A stretch of DNA of 64,000 nucleotides from DATBJG01 sp963790545. Its GTDB lineage: Bacteria; Acidobacteriota; Vicinamibacteria; Vicinamibacterales; JAMQPK01. This document shows positions 1-9,776 of this stretch, in pieces; the first letter of the stretch is position 1; each line of letters starts with the position of its first letter. Position numbers and translations under genes: made by a program. The notes beneath the pieces were generated by a model that did no database searches, was not told where the DNA came from, and saw only the letters and a list, made by a program, of their open reading frames with translations. The stretch covers positions 80,140 through 144,139 of the forward strand of contig CAWBPA010000003.1 in assembly GCA_963790545.1 (NCBI GenBank), written 5' to 3'.

Positions 1-646
1 ATAAGCCGTCTTCACCTAACATTTCCCCATCGGCATCCTGCGACTCGATGAGCGCGTCGCTGTACGTCACCACGCAATCGCCGGGCTGCAGCTCGGCGTC
101 AAGCTGGTCGTAGTCGGAAATGCTCAAGATGCCCAGTGGAAGATTGCGGGGGCCGGCGAGCTTGGCGGCATTCTCATCGCTCAGGAAGGTCCACTCACGC
201 CGGGCGGCTCGATAGATGAGCGGTCGCGGGTGCCCGGCATTGCAAACGGACAGCCGCCCTGTTGGAGCAAAAAACGTTGTGACGACGGCCGTCGCAAAAA
301 CCGATTCGCGGGACAGCCCGCCAAACTGCTGGTTGAGCTGCCTGACAAATTCTGTCTGGTCCAGACAGTTCACGAACCGCCGCATCAGCAACCGCAGGTC
401 GGCAGCCGTCGCCGCAACCGCTTTGCCGTGCCCCGAGACATCGGCGAGCAACACGCGTGTGATCCGGCCGGTCGCACAACTCGAGGCGTAGTAGACATCT
501 CCACCTCGCTTGGCCTGACCGTAGGGTTTGCTATACACCCAGGCGTCGAGTCCACCAAATTCGACCGCACGATCGGCGAGTTGGCTTCCGCCCCAGACCT
601 CCATGCAACTCATCTGCTGCGTCGGCTTGTCCATGCTTTTATCCAT
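1..646 (-). CDS. SpoIIE/RsbU-like PP2C protein phosphatase (3' end cut by window)
   Basis: The minus strand reads an open frame from an ATG at 646 (or the in-frame ATG at 634) to the window edge. A TGA lies just upstream of the 646 ATG, so the N-terminus is short and no sensor domain precedes the catalytic domain in this frame. Visible PP2C/SpoIIE motifs are AKRGGDVYY near residue 40 (metal-binding Asp), LLADVSGHGKAVAA near residue 65, CNAGHPRPLIY, and GDCVVTYSDALIE, where the usual YTDG is YSDA. The family dephosphorylates phosphoserine or phosphothreonine on anti-anti-sigma factors and similar switches in the cytoplasm. The substrate is unknown because the downstream context lies outside the window. 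GAGGA lies directly before ATG646 and 12 nt before ATG634, so the start is undecided. Confidence 0.85.
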   Translation of the reverse strand, partial: MDKSMDKPTQQMSCMEVWGGSQLADRAVEFGGLDAWVYSKPYGQAKRGGDVYYASSCATGRITRVLLADVSGHGKAVAATAADLRLLMRRFVNCLDQTEFVRQLNQQFGGLSRESVFATAVVTTFFAPTGRLSVCNAGHPRPLIYRAARREWTFLSDENAAKLAGPRNLPLGILSISDYDQLDAELQPGDCVVTYSDALIESQDADGEMLGEDGL

Positions 647-730
647 TCCTCACCATCGACCGACGCGATTCTAAACCGTCGGCAACTTTTCGGCATGTCA
701 TCTCGTCCAAACGCCCGAGAGAGGGCCGCC

Positions 731-1959
731 ATGAACAGTACGATTTCAATCGCAGCGTCGTTGACGTTGATGACAACCGTAGCCACCACCGCTCAGCGAC
801 CGCTGGCCTTGGAAATCCGTTTTTCACCCGCCGGACACGTCTACCTGGCCGAAGACAACCGCCAGTTCGGAATCGCAAACCTGCAAATCCAAAACATCGC
901 GATCGTAAATGCCGGCTCTGAACCCGTACGTGTTGAAGAAGTCCTGATCGAAGTCCTTGCAGGTGAGGAGGTGGTCAGGACAGAGCGTCATTCTGCGAGC
1001 ATGCTGGCGTCGCGTTGGAGTCGGCTCAAAGGCTACCTGGATTTGCCGGGGACGATGAAGTCCGAAGACGCTCGCTACAGGTTTCGAGAGCTCCTGGGAA
1101 CTCCCCCATCGTTGTCGCCGACAACATCCCTGGAACCCGGCACTGCAATTTACGTGTCTCGACGTTTCACGTTTGTTGATGCGGGAGTGCAGATGATCGA
1201 TGGGAAGCCCACGCCGGTTGGGCCAGACCGGATACGCGTGTCGGTTCGCGGTGTGTCATCCGGAGGGACCCCGGTGACGAGGCAGAATCACCTGCGGGTC
1301 ATTCAGTACATACCTACCAACGAGTACCACTTTCCACTCAAGGGTCGCTGGTACATCGCAGCTTCGGGAAGCGTCCGGAGTCACCACCGTACTCAACCGG
1401 TTCACGAGTTCGCCTTGGACCTCATTCAAATTGGCGAAGGAGGCAGGAGCCATAAAGGAACCGGGACATCGCATTCCGACTACTACGCGTTCGAGCAAAC
1501 CGTCCATTCTGTCGCCGACGGCATTGTCGAAACCGTCTATGACGGCATCCTGGACACGCGATTGCGTCGTCAGGATGAATCTGTGGAGGCCTATCGAAAA
1601 GCAGGTACTCCAACCCATTGCGGCGTCCGACACTCCTCACGGCACGGGCGGGAACCAGGTGATCGTCGCACACAAGGACGGCGAATACTCTCTCGTACGC
1701 GCACCTCATGAACGACAGTATCCGCGTGAAGAAGGGGGACCACGTCAAGCGCGGCCAAGTGCTCGGGCAGATCGGGCTCTCCGGTGATGGATACGAACCG
1801 CATCTGCACTTCCAGATCACCGATGGCCCACACATCGAGTATTCGCGCGGGATTCCGGCAATTTTTGGCAACGTTCGGCCGGTTCGCTTCTCGAGCACCA
1901 TCGACGACAATGGTCGGCGACAGCTTCAATCGGGAGAATTTGTCGAAACCGTTGATTGA
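731..1959 (+). pseudogene. Secreted M23/LytM-type peptidase, two frameshifts
   Basis: This gene begins at ATG 731 with a hydrophobic leader (SIAASLTLMTTVATTAQ), continues with about 190 residues of unrecognised extracellular sequence, and ends in an M23 metallopeptidase domain. The M23 features are HEFALDL (first His and Asp zinc ligands), YAHLMNDSIRVKKGDHV and EPHLHFQ (HxH ligands). The frame shifts twice. There is one extra base in the AAAA run at 1597-1600 and one extra G near 1695. Removing both restores EKQVLQPIAASD, then GGNQVIVAHKDGEYSL, then YAHLMN without a gap. M23 enzymes cut peptidoglycan cross-bridges or act as scaffolds. It could be a true pseudogene, but the clean frames favour sequence error. 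Confidence 0.75.
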
Positions 1960-1993
1960 CAGGCGTGCTCCGCGCAGCTTCGGTCCAACGTCA

Positions 1994-2102
1994 ACAAGAG
2001 ATTAGGAGGCCAAGAGAGTCTGTTTTGAGGGACGAACCACACCCCCGAGCGGGTTCGATGCCACGTGAACAAGAGAGTAAGAGGCCAGGAGAATCCGATT
2101 TT
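1994..2102. repeat. Degenerate direct repeat pair between M23 gene and padR
   Basis: Two copies of a roughly 33-35-bp word beginning AACAAGAG lie 74 bp apart (1994-2026 and 2068-2102). They share AACAAGAG, GAGGCCA and GAG and differ at several positions. They fill much of the 284-bp gap before the padR gene. I see no ORF or terminator here. The rest of the gap is unremarkable apart from the operator at its right end. Confidence 0.5.
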
Positions 2103-2222
2103 CGAAGTGGCTCCTGATCTTCTAGCCTTCTGTTGAAGGTTTGTGTGAGGGCGAACCCTCCTCATCTCCTGTTGAAGCCCTGTTGAGGGCCGACGAGCAG
2201 GTTCTTGACGATCCACCTCATT

Positions 2223-2243
2223 TTGTTTTACTGTGTAAAACAA
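2223..2243. promoter_or_regulatory. Perfect palindrome abutting the padR start codon (probable PadR operator)
   Basis: Arms TTGTTTTAC (2223-2231) and GTAAAACAA (2235-2243) are perfectly complementary around a TGT spacer. The right arm touches the ATG at 2244. PadR-family proteins are dimeric winged-helix repressors that bind inverted repeats and commonly regulate their own gene, so this is probably the autoregulatory site. It occupies the place where a Shine-Dalgarno would be and no purine-rich RBS is present, which suggests a leaderless or weakly initiated transcript. The binding role is an inference. Confidence 0.65.
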
Positions 2244-2576
2244 ATGCCCCGAGGAGAATTTCTCGGTTCTCTGGAACACATCGTCCTTCTCGCGCTCGTG
2301 CGGCTCGGGTCGAATGCGTACGGCATGACCGTGCGCCGGGAGATCGAGCAACGCACCGGCCGGAACATTTCGATTGGCGCTGTGTACACCACCCTGGAAC
2401 GGCTCGAAGCGAAAGGCTACGTCAGATCTGTCGTGGGAGAACCCACTGCAGAACGTGGAGGACGGGCCAAACGACTGTTCCAGATTGAAGCGGACGGTCA
2501 GTCAGCTTTGCGGACGTCGCAGGATGCGATTCGTAAGATGACCCGCGGATTGAGAGACCGATGGGGAACCACATGA
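2244..2576 (+). CDS. PadR family transcriptional regulator
   Basis: This 110-residue protein has the PadR winged helix-turn-helix: GSLEHIVLLALVRLGSNAYG, then GRNISIGAVYTTLERLEAKG (recognition helix and wing), then a short C-terminal dimerisation helix. An in-frame upstream start at 2205 exists, but it would place the palindrome inside the gene, and MPRGEFLG is a typical PadR N-terminus. The stop overlaps the next gene's ATG (ATGA), so the two are translationally coupled. In Acidobacteriota such PadR genes are usually paired with FtsX/MacB-like permeases. Here the partner is a shorter membrane protein. Confidence 0.9.
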   Translation: MPRGEFLGSLEHIVLLALVRLGSNAYGMTVRREIEQRTGRNISIGAVYTTLERLEAKGYVRSVVGEPTAERGGRAKRLFQIEADGQSALRTSQDAIRKMTRGLRDRWGTT

Positions 2577-3151
2577 GCCGTCAGTCACCATCGCGAGTCG
2601 GAAACTGGTTGATCGGCCGCGTCGTGAACGAGAGGAACAGAGAGGCGGTACTAGGCGATCTGGCCGAAGAATACGTCCTTCGTGCAAGGTCGACCGACGC
2701 TTCAACGGTTTTGCTGTGGTATTGGGGGCAGGTCTGTCGATCTCTTCCACCGCTGCTCTGGGCCGCCTTCAAAGGCGGACGCTGGCTTCCCACGTTGATT
2801 GTCGCGATGGGTGCGTACATCGTGGCCGGACTGTTCGAATTCGCCGCAACCGCGGCGCTCGCGAAGCTGATGGCGCCAGCCGGACGCATCTTCACACTCC
2901 TCGTGCTATCTGTGGGCCTGGCGAGCATGATGATGAGCGGCTACCTTGCTGCCTGGGTTCGTCCCAGAGCCGCAACGGTCCTGGCTGGAATTGTGCTGCT
3001 TGTCGTGGCCAGCCTCATGGTGAGATTCGGCGACAGCATGCCGTGGTGGTATCAACTGGCCTTCCTCACCACGGGCCCGTTGGCAGCCTTCGGAGGCGGA
3101 TCGCTCTGCATGAGACAGCGAAAGAGCAGGGATCGGCCACCATTAGCGTGA
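2573..3151 (+). CDS. Four-TM membrane protein with permease-prefix-like N-terminus
   Basis: The start ATG at 2573 overlaps the padR stop. Residues 1-70 contain NERNREAVLGDLAEEY and a following aromatic WYWGQVCRSLPPLLW. This resembles the 'permease prefix' domain (x-LGDLxEEY ... W..Q) at the front of acidobacterial ADOP permeases. Four hydrophobic segments follow (around residues 82-105, 112-135, 140-157 and 163-182), and then the protein stops with a basic tail. The large FtsX-like permease body normally attached to this prefix is missing. It is therefore either a stand-alone prefix protein or a permease reduced to its membrane anchor. The function is unknown, and regulation by the upstream PadR is likely. 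Confidence 0.6.
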   Translation: MSRQSPSRVGNWLIGRVVNERNREAVLGDLAEEYVLRARSTDASTVLLWYWGQVCRSLPPLLWAAFKGGRWLPTLIVAMGAYIVAGLFEFAATAALAKLMAPAGRIFTLLVLSVGLASMMMSGYLAAWVRPRAATVLAGIVLLVVASLMVRFGDSMPWWYQLAFLTTGPLAAFGGGSLCMRQRKSRDRPPLA

Positions 3152-3297
3152 AAGTCCTCTACGTCGATGAGGTGACCTATTTCGATCCGACGACCGACAA
3201 GCGGCTCAACGGGTTAGAGGCCATGAAAACCCGATTCGCACCAATGAAGGACCTTAAGCTCCCATTTACCAGCCCGCGTTATGAAATGACTTCCTGA
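3148..3297 (+). pseudogene. Remnant of a SnoaL/NTF2-like protein
   Basis: A 49-residue frame opens at a GTG overlapping the previous stop (GTGA) and reads VLYVDEVTYFDPTTDKRLNG, then LEAMKTRFAPMKD, ending PFTSPRYEMTS. This matches the central strand-helix part of SnoaL-like or DUF4440-type NTF2-fold proteins, in which a 'Y..D..YFDP....r.dG..a' stretch is typical. Those proteins are normally 120-150 residues, so both ends are missing. The stop overlaps the next ATG (TGATGA). This looks like a decayed fragment left in an operon rather than a functional small protein. Confidence 0.5.
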
Positions 3298-3857
3298 TGA
3301 CAGCGGAACTCGAGACGCTCGACGTTCGAAGTCGCCCACAGTGGCGAGCCTGGCTGGCGAAGCACCACACGTCGAGCCCAGGGATCTGGCTCGTGTTTTA
3401 CAAGGCCCACACCGGCGTGAAATCGATGCCCTACGAAGATGCCGTTCGTGAGGCACTGTGCTTCGGGTGGATCGACAGTCTCATCAAACGTCTCGACGAC
3501 GACCGATATGCCCTCAAGATTACGCCGCGGAAACCTACGAGCAAGTGGTCGGCCCTCAATCGGAAACGATGGCGGGAACTCAAGGCAGCGGGGTGTCTCA
3601 CGCGGGCTGGCCTCATGGCGGCACCCACGAACAACACGTACGCACCTAAACCAGTCATTCCGGATCTTCCGGCCTACATAGCCAAAGAACTCAAACGAAA
3701 ACCCAAAGCGTGGGAGTTCTTTCGGAAGCTGGCGCCCACCTACCGGCGCAACTTCGTTCGGTGGATTCACATCGCAAAACGGCCAGAGACACGGGACAAA
3801 CGTCTCCGCCATTCGATTGATCTGCTCGCCGCCGGAAAAAAGCTCGGATTGAAGTAG
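3297..3857 (+). CDS. YdeI/OmpD-associated family protein
   Basis: This 186-residue protein has the YdeI-family layout: W-rich N-terminus (RPQWRAWLAKHHTSSPGIWL), ALCFGWIDSLIKRLDDDRYA, then TPRKPTSKWSALNRKR. A C-terminal helical part, FRKLAPTYRRNFVRWIHIAK, follows, and this is the usual bacteriocin-protection/YdeI C-terminal motif. The biochemical role of the family is unknown. Its length is normal. The ATG overlaps the stop of the preceding remnant. Confidence 0.85.
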   Translation: MTAELETLDVRSRPQWRAWLAKHHTSSPGIWLVFYKAHTGVKSMPYEDAVREALCFGWIDSLIKRLDDDRYALKITPRKPTSKWSALNRKRWRELKAAGCLTRAGLMAAPTNNTYAPKPVIPDLPAYIAKELKRKPKAWEFFRKLAPTYRRNFVRWIHIAKRPETRDKRLRHSIDLLAAGKKLGLK

Positions 3858-3866
3858 TCAGCGTCG

Positions 3867-4151
3867 CTATTCGACGTCGACTTCAGTCCAGCCGCTTCGA
3901 AGGAGCGAGAGCTTCAGCATCTCGGCTCGATTCACCAGCGTCACGATATCCGCGTGCTGTTCGGTGATCCTGGCGGGTTGACTTCCTTCGGGGTGGTCTT
4001 CAAGGACGAACGCCAGGCCTTCCGGAAGCTCGAAGGCCAGGCACCAGAGATCCGGTTGTCCGGCAGTCATGAGTCGCCAGAGGATGAGACCCCCGGCTGT
4101 GAGCTCTGAGAATTCCGTCGGCTGGCGTCCAGTGTGATTTAATCCATCCAT
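3867..4151 (-). CDS. Hypothetical protein
   Basis: A minus-strand frame reads MDGLNHTGRQPTEFSELTAG followed by LWRLMTAGQPDLWCLAFELPE and an acidic C-terminal half rich in hydrophobic/charged alternation. I do not recognise the family, but the composition looks like a real small cytoplasmic protein. The frame stays open upstream to 4277, but that extension is poor in typical coding composition, so I prefer ATG 4151. No clear RBS is visible. It converges on the YdeI-family gene with a 9-bp gap. Confidence 0.45.
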   Translation of the reverse strand: MDGLNHTGRQPTEFSELTAGGLILWRLMTAGQPDLWCLAFELPEGLAFVLEDHPEGSQPARITEQHADIVTLVNRAEMLKLSLLRSGWTEVDVE

Positions 4152-4403
4152 ATGATGTTCCAGGCCTGCCCCTGTGAAAGGCAAGGACCGTACCTGCAAC
4201 CGCCGCGTCCAACCGCGTAGATGTCGCCATAGTTCGTTGGGAGGGTCTTCGACTCGATTTCGAAGGACCCAAAACACGCGAGTTTTTTCTGCCGCACGGA
4301 TGACTTGTTCACCGGGGCCCCGCTCACTCGCAGCACTGTCGGCCCGCGTGATAGATCAGATCTGGAAGTCGAAGGAGAGAGTGAAATCTTGCCGAAGAGG
4401 TTG

Positions 4404-5691
4404 TCAGTTCACCGGTTCTATTCTGAGGATCACCCCGTTGGGATCCACGTCACTCGTCTGACCCGACCCCTCGGTTCTCTTTTCGGTGGCCACATACAGA
4501 TAGCCGTCGGGGCCCTGCACCACATCGCGAAAACGCGCGTCGAGCTGCATGAGAAGCGACTCTCGCCTCTCTGACTGCGGCGGAGGCTGGTCGAAGGCCA
4601 CGCGCTGAAGTTGCTGGCCGTTGAGCGCGCCCAGGAAAAGGTTTCCCTTCCACCACGGAAACCGATCGCCTGTATAAAACATCAAGCTCGATGGGCTGAT
4701 CGAGGGCATCCAGTACATCACCGGCATCTCCATGCCAGGCCGCCACCACGACTGTTCCGACACGAGCGCGTTGTTGTAGATCCGGCCCAGCGAGACGACC
4801 GGCCACGCCGTAGTTGCCTCCCGGAACGAGCAGGTTGAGCTCGTCACCTCCCATAGGCCCGATCTCGGTCGCCCAGAGTGCTCGCGTGTCGGGATGCCAC
4901 GCCAGGCCCGTCGCGTTCCGATGTCCGTACGTGTAGATTTGCCCACGTGCTCCAGGGCGTCCGACAAACGGATTGTCGGACGGAATCCCGCCATCGTCGC
5001 GGATCCGCAGCACCTTGCCAACGTCGCTGGCAAGGTCCTGAGCGAGCATGCGCACGGCGGTGTCGTTGTTCGCGAAATTCCGATCGTGATCGTTCACGGT
5101 CATGTAGATCATTCCGTCTGGCCCGAACATCGCGCGACCCGAGATTGGTCCTCCCATGACCCAAGCCTCAGCCACGAACACATCGCGGAGATCGACGAGC
5201 GATGTGTCCTCGAGCCGCGCCCGCGCCAGCGCCATGGAGGTCATGCCATCCGGCCGGCCTTTCAAGTAGTAGAGATAGATGAAACGGTTTTGCGCGAACT
5301 GTGGATGGACCAGCACCGAGTTGAGGGCTCGCGCGTCCAGCGAGGCAACCGGCCAACCAGCGATCGGTCGTGCGTCGAGCTGACCGTCGCGGATGATCCG
5401 CAACCGGCCAGGGAGCTCGGTCACGAGCATGCTGCGGCCGTCTGGCAAAAAGGCAATATGCCAGGGCCTCACGAGTCCCGTCGCCACGGGTACCACGCGG
5501 ATTTGATGCAGTGTCCCCCGCTGGCAACCGCCGTGCAACTGGCCATTAGGAGAGCAGGGGCCCGGCGTGTAGGTATCGAAGACAAGCGATTGGCCGGACT
5601 CGGAGTTCGGGCGCTGAGCGCTCGTATTGATTGCGAACGACCCGAGAACGACCACGATAGCGACCCAGCCAGACAGGGACTGTCGATTCAT
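4404..5691 (-). CDS. PQQ-dependent sugar (sorbosone/glucose-type) dehydrogenase, one frameshift
   Basis: A secreted six-bladed beta-propeller quinoprotein of the glucose/sorbosone dehydrogenase (GSDH) family. It has a signal peptide (VAIVVVLGSFAINTSAQ) and then VATGLVRPWHIAFLPDGR, MLVTELPGRLRII, GRAMFGPDGMIYMT, IYTYGHRNATGLAWHP and EIGPMGGDELNLLVPGGNYG, which are classic blade signatures. At NYG the frame breaks through one extra base at 4806-4807 (plus-strand coordinates). Continuing in the next frame gives WPVVSLGRIYNN and then RDVVQGPDGYLYVATEK to the stop. It is last in a probable three-gene operon with DUF3500 and DUF6152 genes, 27 nt after DUF3500. It would oxidise sugars or aldehydes in the periplasm. 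Confidence 0.85.
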
Positions 5692-5718
5692 GGCACCTCG
5701 CTCCAGCCTCCGCGGGCA

Positions 5719-6930
<1,212 letters not shown>

Positions 6931-6976
6931 ACTCACCTCCCGATGATCCGAAGTCTGACCAAACAGCCAGGCTGGA

Positions 6977-7375
6977 TTACTGTCGCCCATCCAACCAGGG
7001 ACGGCTGACAACGAGCACTTCGCCGCCTTCGCGCTCGATGCGCTTGACGAGCCCGCCGCGCGGGTCGGTCTTCGACGGGTACATGACAAGTGACACCGTC
7101 TCTCCCTTGTGCAGCGTCGCGCTGGACCACCCACGCTGCTGAGCCCAGTTCAATGGTGGCCCTTCGCCATTCCATGCCTCAGTGCGGTCCCGACCCCCGA
7201 CCGACAGGTAAATCCAGACATGAGGATTCGTCCAGCGCCATTCAGTGACGACACCTGTCACGGCAATCTCGCGAGTGACGTCGTAACTGGCAGAGCCGTG
7301 GTGCGCTGACGCGGCGGCCGCCAGGAGGAGGCTCGCGAGAAGCCCACGCCCGGCATGTCGTAAGAGCCTCGCCAC
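6977..7375 (-). CDS. DUF6152 family secreted protein
   Basis: A small exported protein with a hydrophobic leader (GLLASLLLAAAASA) and a mature start HHGSASYDVTREIAVTG. The next part reads VVTEWRWTNPHVWIYLSV, characteristic of DUF6152. The C-terminus ends LVVSRPWLDGRQ. The function is unknown. The frame also extends to a TTG at 7411. I take GTG 7375 because it gives a normal-length signal peptide, though no convincing RBS supports either. It is the first gene of the minus-strand operon and is divergent from the gene at 7466. Confidence 0.8.
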   Translation of the reverse strand: MARLLRHAGRGLLASLLLAAAASAHHGSASYDVTREIAVTGVVTEWRWTNPHVWIYLSVGGRDRTEAWNGEGPPLNWAQQRGWSSATLHKGETVSLVMYPSKTDPRGGLVKRIEREGGEVLVVSRPWLDGRQ

Positions 7376-7465
7376 AAAATTAGTCTGCTTGGAGTTCCAC
7401 CGCAATTGCAAGGGCCGTATAATCGCTTCCTACTCGTCACCTCGCCGATTGTGAGGAGGATCCGA

Positions 7466-8554
7466 ATGAGGAAGCGATTCACCGTGTCGTTCGGCGCCCT
7501 GGCGGCGGCGATGGCTGTCGTTTCCCTGGTGTCCGCCCCTCTCCTCGCCCAGGCTCCAGCGACCGCAGGCATACGAGCCGCAGAAGGCTGGACGGCACCA
7601 CGAACTCCCTGGGGTGTTCCCGATCTGCAAGGTGTGTGGACCAGCGACGATATGCGCGGCGTGCCGATGCAGCGCCCCGAGGAGTTTGGCGAGCGACGTC
7701 TTCTGAACGACAAGGAATTCTCGGAGCGTGAAGCGCAGAACCAGGTCGCGCGTGATCGGGAGGCCAGCCGGGTCGGCGCATTCCGCAACGAAATGGGGAC
7801 GCGCTCGTTTCGGCAAACCTCGCTGGTCATCGCGCCAGCCAACGGCCGGACCCCTCCGCTGACGCCCGCAGCCGATCGGAAGTCCGCCGAAATTCGCGAA
7901 CGCCGCGGTGCCGCCCCAGCGTCATGGGAAGACCGCAGCTTGTACGATCGCTGTATCACCCGTGGCCCACTCGGCTCGATCCTTCCCGTGATTTACGGCA
8001 ACGGCCTGCGTATCGTCCAGGCACCGGACTATTTCGTCATCAGCTACGAGATGGTGCATGACACACGCGTCATTCCCTTGGACGGCCGCCCGCACGTCGG
8101 CACCGGCATTCGTCAGCACATGGGCGATGCGCGTGGACGCTGGGAAGGCAACACTCTGGTCATCGAGTCGACCAACTTCAACGACAAGATTGCCATCGGC
8201 GTCAACGGCAATGGCTTCCCGACGACCGACTCGCTTCGACTGGTGGAGCGTCTCACGCGCGTCAATGAACACACCATCAACTACGAGGTGACGATCGACG
8301 ATCCCAAGACCTTCACAGGTCCGTGGACGATGCTGATCCCGTTGACGACGCAGCCAGGCTACCTGCTGTTGCCGTATGAGTGCCACGAAGGAAACCTGGC
8401 CATGAGCAACATTCTGAGCGCGGCGCGCTCGTGGGATAAGGCGGCCGCGGAGGCGGCCGCCAAGGGTCTCCCGCCGCCGGCCTCGCCGTGGCTGGGCGGT
8501 CTCAACCCGCCACAGGCTCAAGCCGATCCTGCACGGAGGGAGTCGGAACAATAG
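7466..8554 (+). CDS. Secreted protein of the acidobacterial 'PDLQGVW' family
   Basis: ATG 7466 follows GAGGAGG at good spacing, and a signal peptide ends LVSAPLLAQA. The mature protein has TPWGVPDLQGVWTSDD, DRCITRGPLGSILP, VHDTRVIPLDGRPH, MGDARGRWEGNTLVIESTNF, RLVERLTRVNEHTINYEV and IDDPKTFTGPWTM. This set of motifs recurs in many Acidobacteriota secreted proteins without an assigned function. A second, shorter member is at 41494-42285. It is divergent from the DUF6152 operon, whose proteins are also exported. The C-terminal alanine/proline tail is low complexity. Confidence 0.85.
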   Translation: MRKRFTVSFGALAAAMAVVSLVSAPLLAQAPATAGIRAAEGWTAPRTPWGVPDLQGVWTSDDMRGVPMQRPEEFGERRLLNDKEFSEREAQNQVARDREASRVGAFRNEMGTRSFRQTSLVIAPANGRTPPLTPAADRKSAEIRERRGAAPASWEDRSLYDRCITRGPLGSILPVIYGNGLRIVQAPDYFVISYEMVHDTRVIPLDGRPHVGTGIRQHMGDARGRWEGNTLVIESTNFNDKIAIGVNGNGFPTTDSLRLVERLTRVNEHTINYEVTIDDPKTFTGPWTMLIPLTTQPGYLLLPYECHEGNLAMSNILSAARSWDKAAAEAAAKGLPPPASPWLGGLNPPQAQADPARRESEQ

Positions 8555-8574
8555 AAGAGGTGCCGGCACCCTTT

Positions 8575-9231
8575 TCAGCCACGAAGATCGAGCGCCCAGC
8601 AGCCGCGCACGCTGACGATCTCTCCCTGTTCAACCTGCACGGGCGTCGCGAAGCCGGGACTGTGGGTCACGAACGTGTGGTATTCGCCATTCTCACCGCA
8701 CGGGTCGACGCCCAGTTCCATGAGCCTGCGGACAGTATCGGCGGTCAGTTCCGTCCCAAGCCAGGTGGAATCCAGACAGCGCGCGCTGACCGTGACGATC
8801 AATGCGCGGCCATTCAATTGAAGAAATCGCTGCACCACCTGAAGCGTCGGCATCCCCCAGAGAGGTTCCACCGCGCTCAGCCCTGCGGCCGCGGCAAAGC
8901 GTTCGGCTGAGGCACGATGTTCGGGATAGACGATGTCGCCGTAAATCACGTGGCTCACGCCGTAGTCCGACCTCAGTTCACGCAATCCGTCAACGAATTC
9001 CTGTTCGTAGGAGCTCCAATCACATCGGCGCGTGACGTGATGGATGCCCATCGCATCGGTTTGCTGTCGCAGCAGTTCTACTCGGAGGCCATGCGATCGG
9101 CTTCGTGCCCCCGATTCATCGACCATCGTCAAGCCGGCCACGATCTCGAATGCGTCTTTCGACGATTCGAACGCCGTACAACTGTCCTTGCCACCGCTCC
9201 ATGAGATGGCCGCGCGAGGTCTGAGGGGCAT
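8575..9231 (-). CDS. Dph6/DUF71-like ATP-pyrophosphatase (diphthine-ammonia ligase family)
   Basis: The N-terminus carries the PP-loop AAISWSGGKDSCTAFES, and the body has the family's conserved GVSHVIYGDIVYPEHRASAE and LELGVDPCGENGEYHTFV motifs. The second of these is the signature of the Dph6 domain. Bacteria lack diphthamide, so the bacterial substrate is uncertain; an ATP-dependent amidation or ligation is likely. ATG 9231 lies 3 nt after the stop of the DinB gene, so the two are co-transcribed. Confidence 0.88.
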   Translation of the reverse strand: MPLRPRAAISWSGGKDSCTAFESSKDAFEIVAGLTMVDESGARSRSHGLRVELLRQQTDAMGIHHVTRRCDWSSYEQEFVDGLRELRSDYGVSHVIYGDIVYPEHRASAERFAAAAGLSAVEPLWGMPTLQVVQRFLQLNGRALIVTVSARCLDSTWLGTELTADTVRRLMELGVDPCGENGEYHTFVTHSPGFATPVQVEQGEIVSVRGCWALDLRG

Positions 9232-9234
9232 ATC

Positions 9235-9741
9235 CTATGTAGCTGCTACCGGCGCATCGACACCGGCCCAGAGGTTCATCGTGCTGAGCTCCTCGCGGCC
9301 GCAAGCTTTCAGGTACACGAACAGCTGGGTACGGTACGCCGCGCAACCGCACAGCACGAGGTTGACAACGAAGGCCCCGCGTGTGGTCTTGTTGCCGAAC
9401 ATCGTGATCTCGCCACGAAAATCGGCGTCGGACATGTCCCCCAGATGCTTGGCGTACGTGTCGGATTGCGCGGCAATTGCCGCGACCGTTTGATCGAAGT
9501 CTCGGGCGGCGGCCGCCTTCTCGGCTACGGTCCAGATTGCCGGGTCGAACGTACCGGCCTTGGCGAATTCGACGAGCGTCGGGCCCATGATCGTCAGGTA
9601 TTTCAACAGCTCGATCGTGCTGCGCTGTTTTGGGGTGGGACGGTAATCGAGCATCGCGCGATCGATTTTGCTGGCGAGGTGAACGAGAATCCGGACTTCG
9701 TGTTGCAATGAAGCGATGAGCTCAGACTTGGTCAGAACCAT
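9235..9741 (-). CDS. DinB-like (DUF1569-type) four-helix protein
   Basis: This 168-residue all-helical protein has the DinB fold pattern: LQHEVRILVHLASKIDRAML, DYRPTPKQRSTIELLKYLT and a late VNLVLCGCAAYRTQLFVYLK helix. DinB proteins are often metal-binding thiol-dependent transferases. Here the usual His triad is not obvious (the third helix reads CGCAAYRTQ), so catalysis is doubtful. The gene starts next to a large palindromic element and is first in a pair with the Dph6-like gene. Confidence 0.75.
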   Translation of the reverse strand: MVLTKSELIASLQHEVRILVHLASKIDRAMLDYRPTPKQRSTIELLKYLTIMGPTLVEFAKAGTFDPAIWTVAEKAAAARDFDQTVAAIAAQSDTYAKHLGDMSDADFRGEITMFGNKTTRGAFVVNLVLCGCAAYRTQLFVYLKACGREELSTMNLWAGVDAPVAAT

Positions 9742-9776
9742 ATATTTGTCCTCTCGTGTAAAAGGGACGGCAGGAT

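Noticed and set aside
230..730. N-terminal extension of the plus-strand frame that ends in the M23 gene
   Set aside because: It overlaps the SpoIIE phosphatase on the minus strand in a shadow frame. The signal peptide begins at 731.
9235..9741. DinB protein as a functional metal-dependent thiol transferase
   Set aside because: The His residues expected for the metal site are not evident, so only the fold is claimed.
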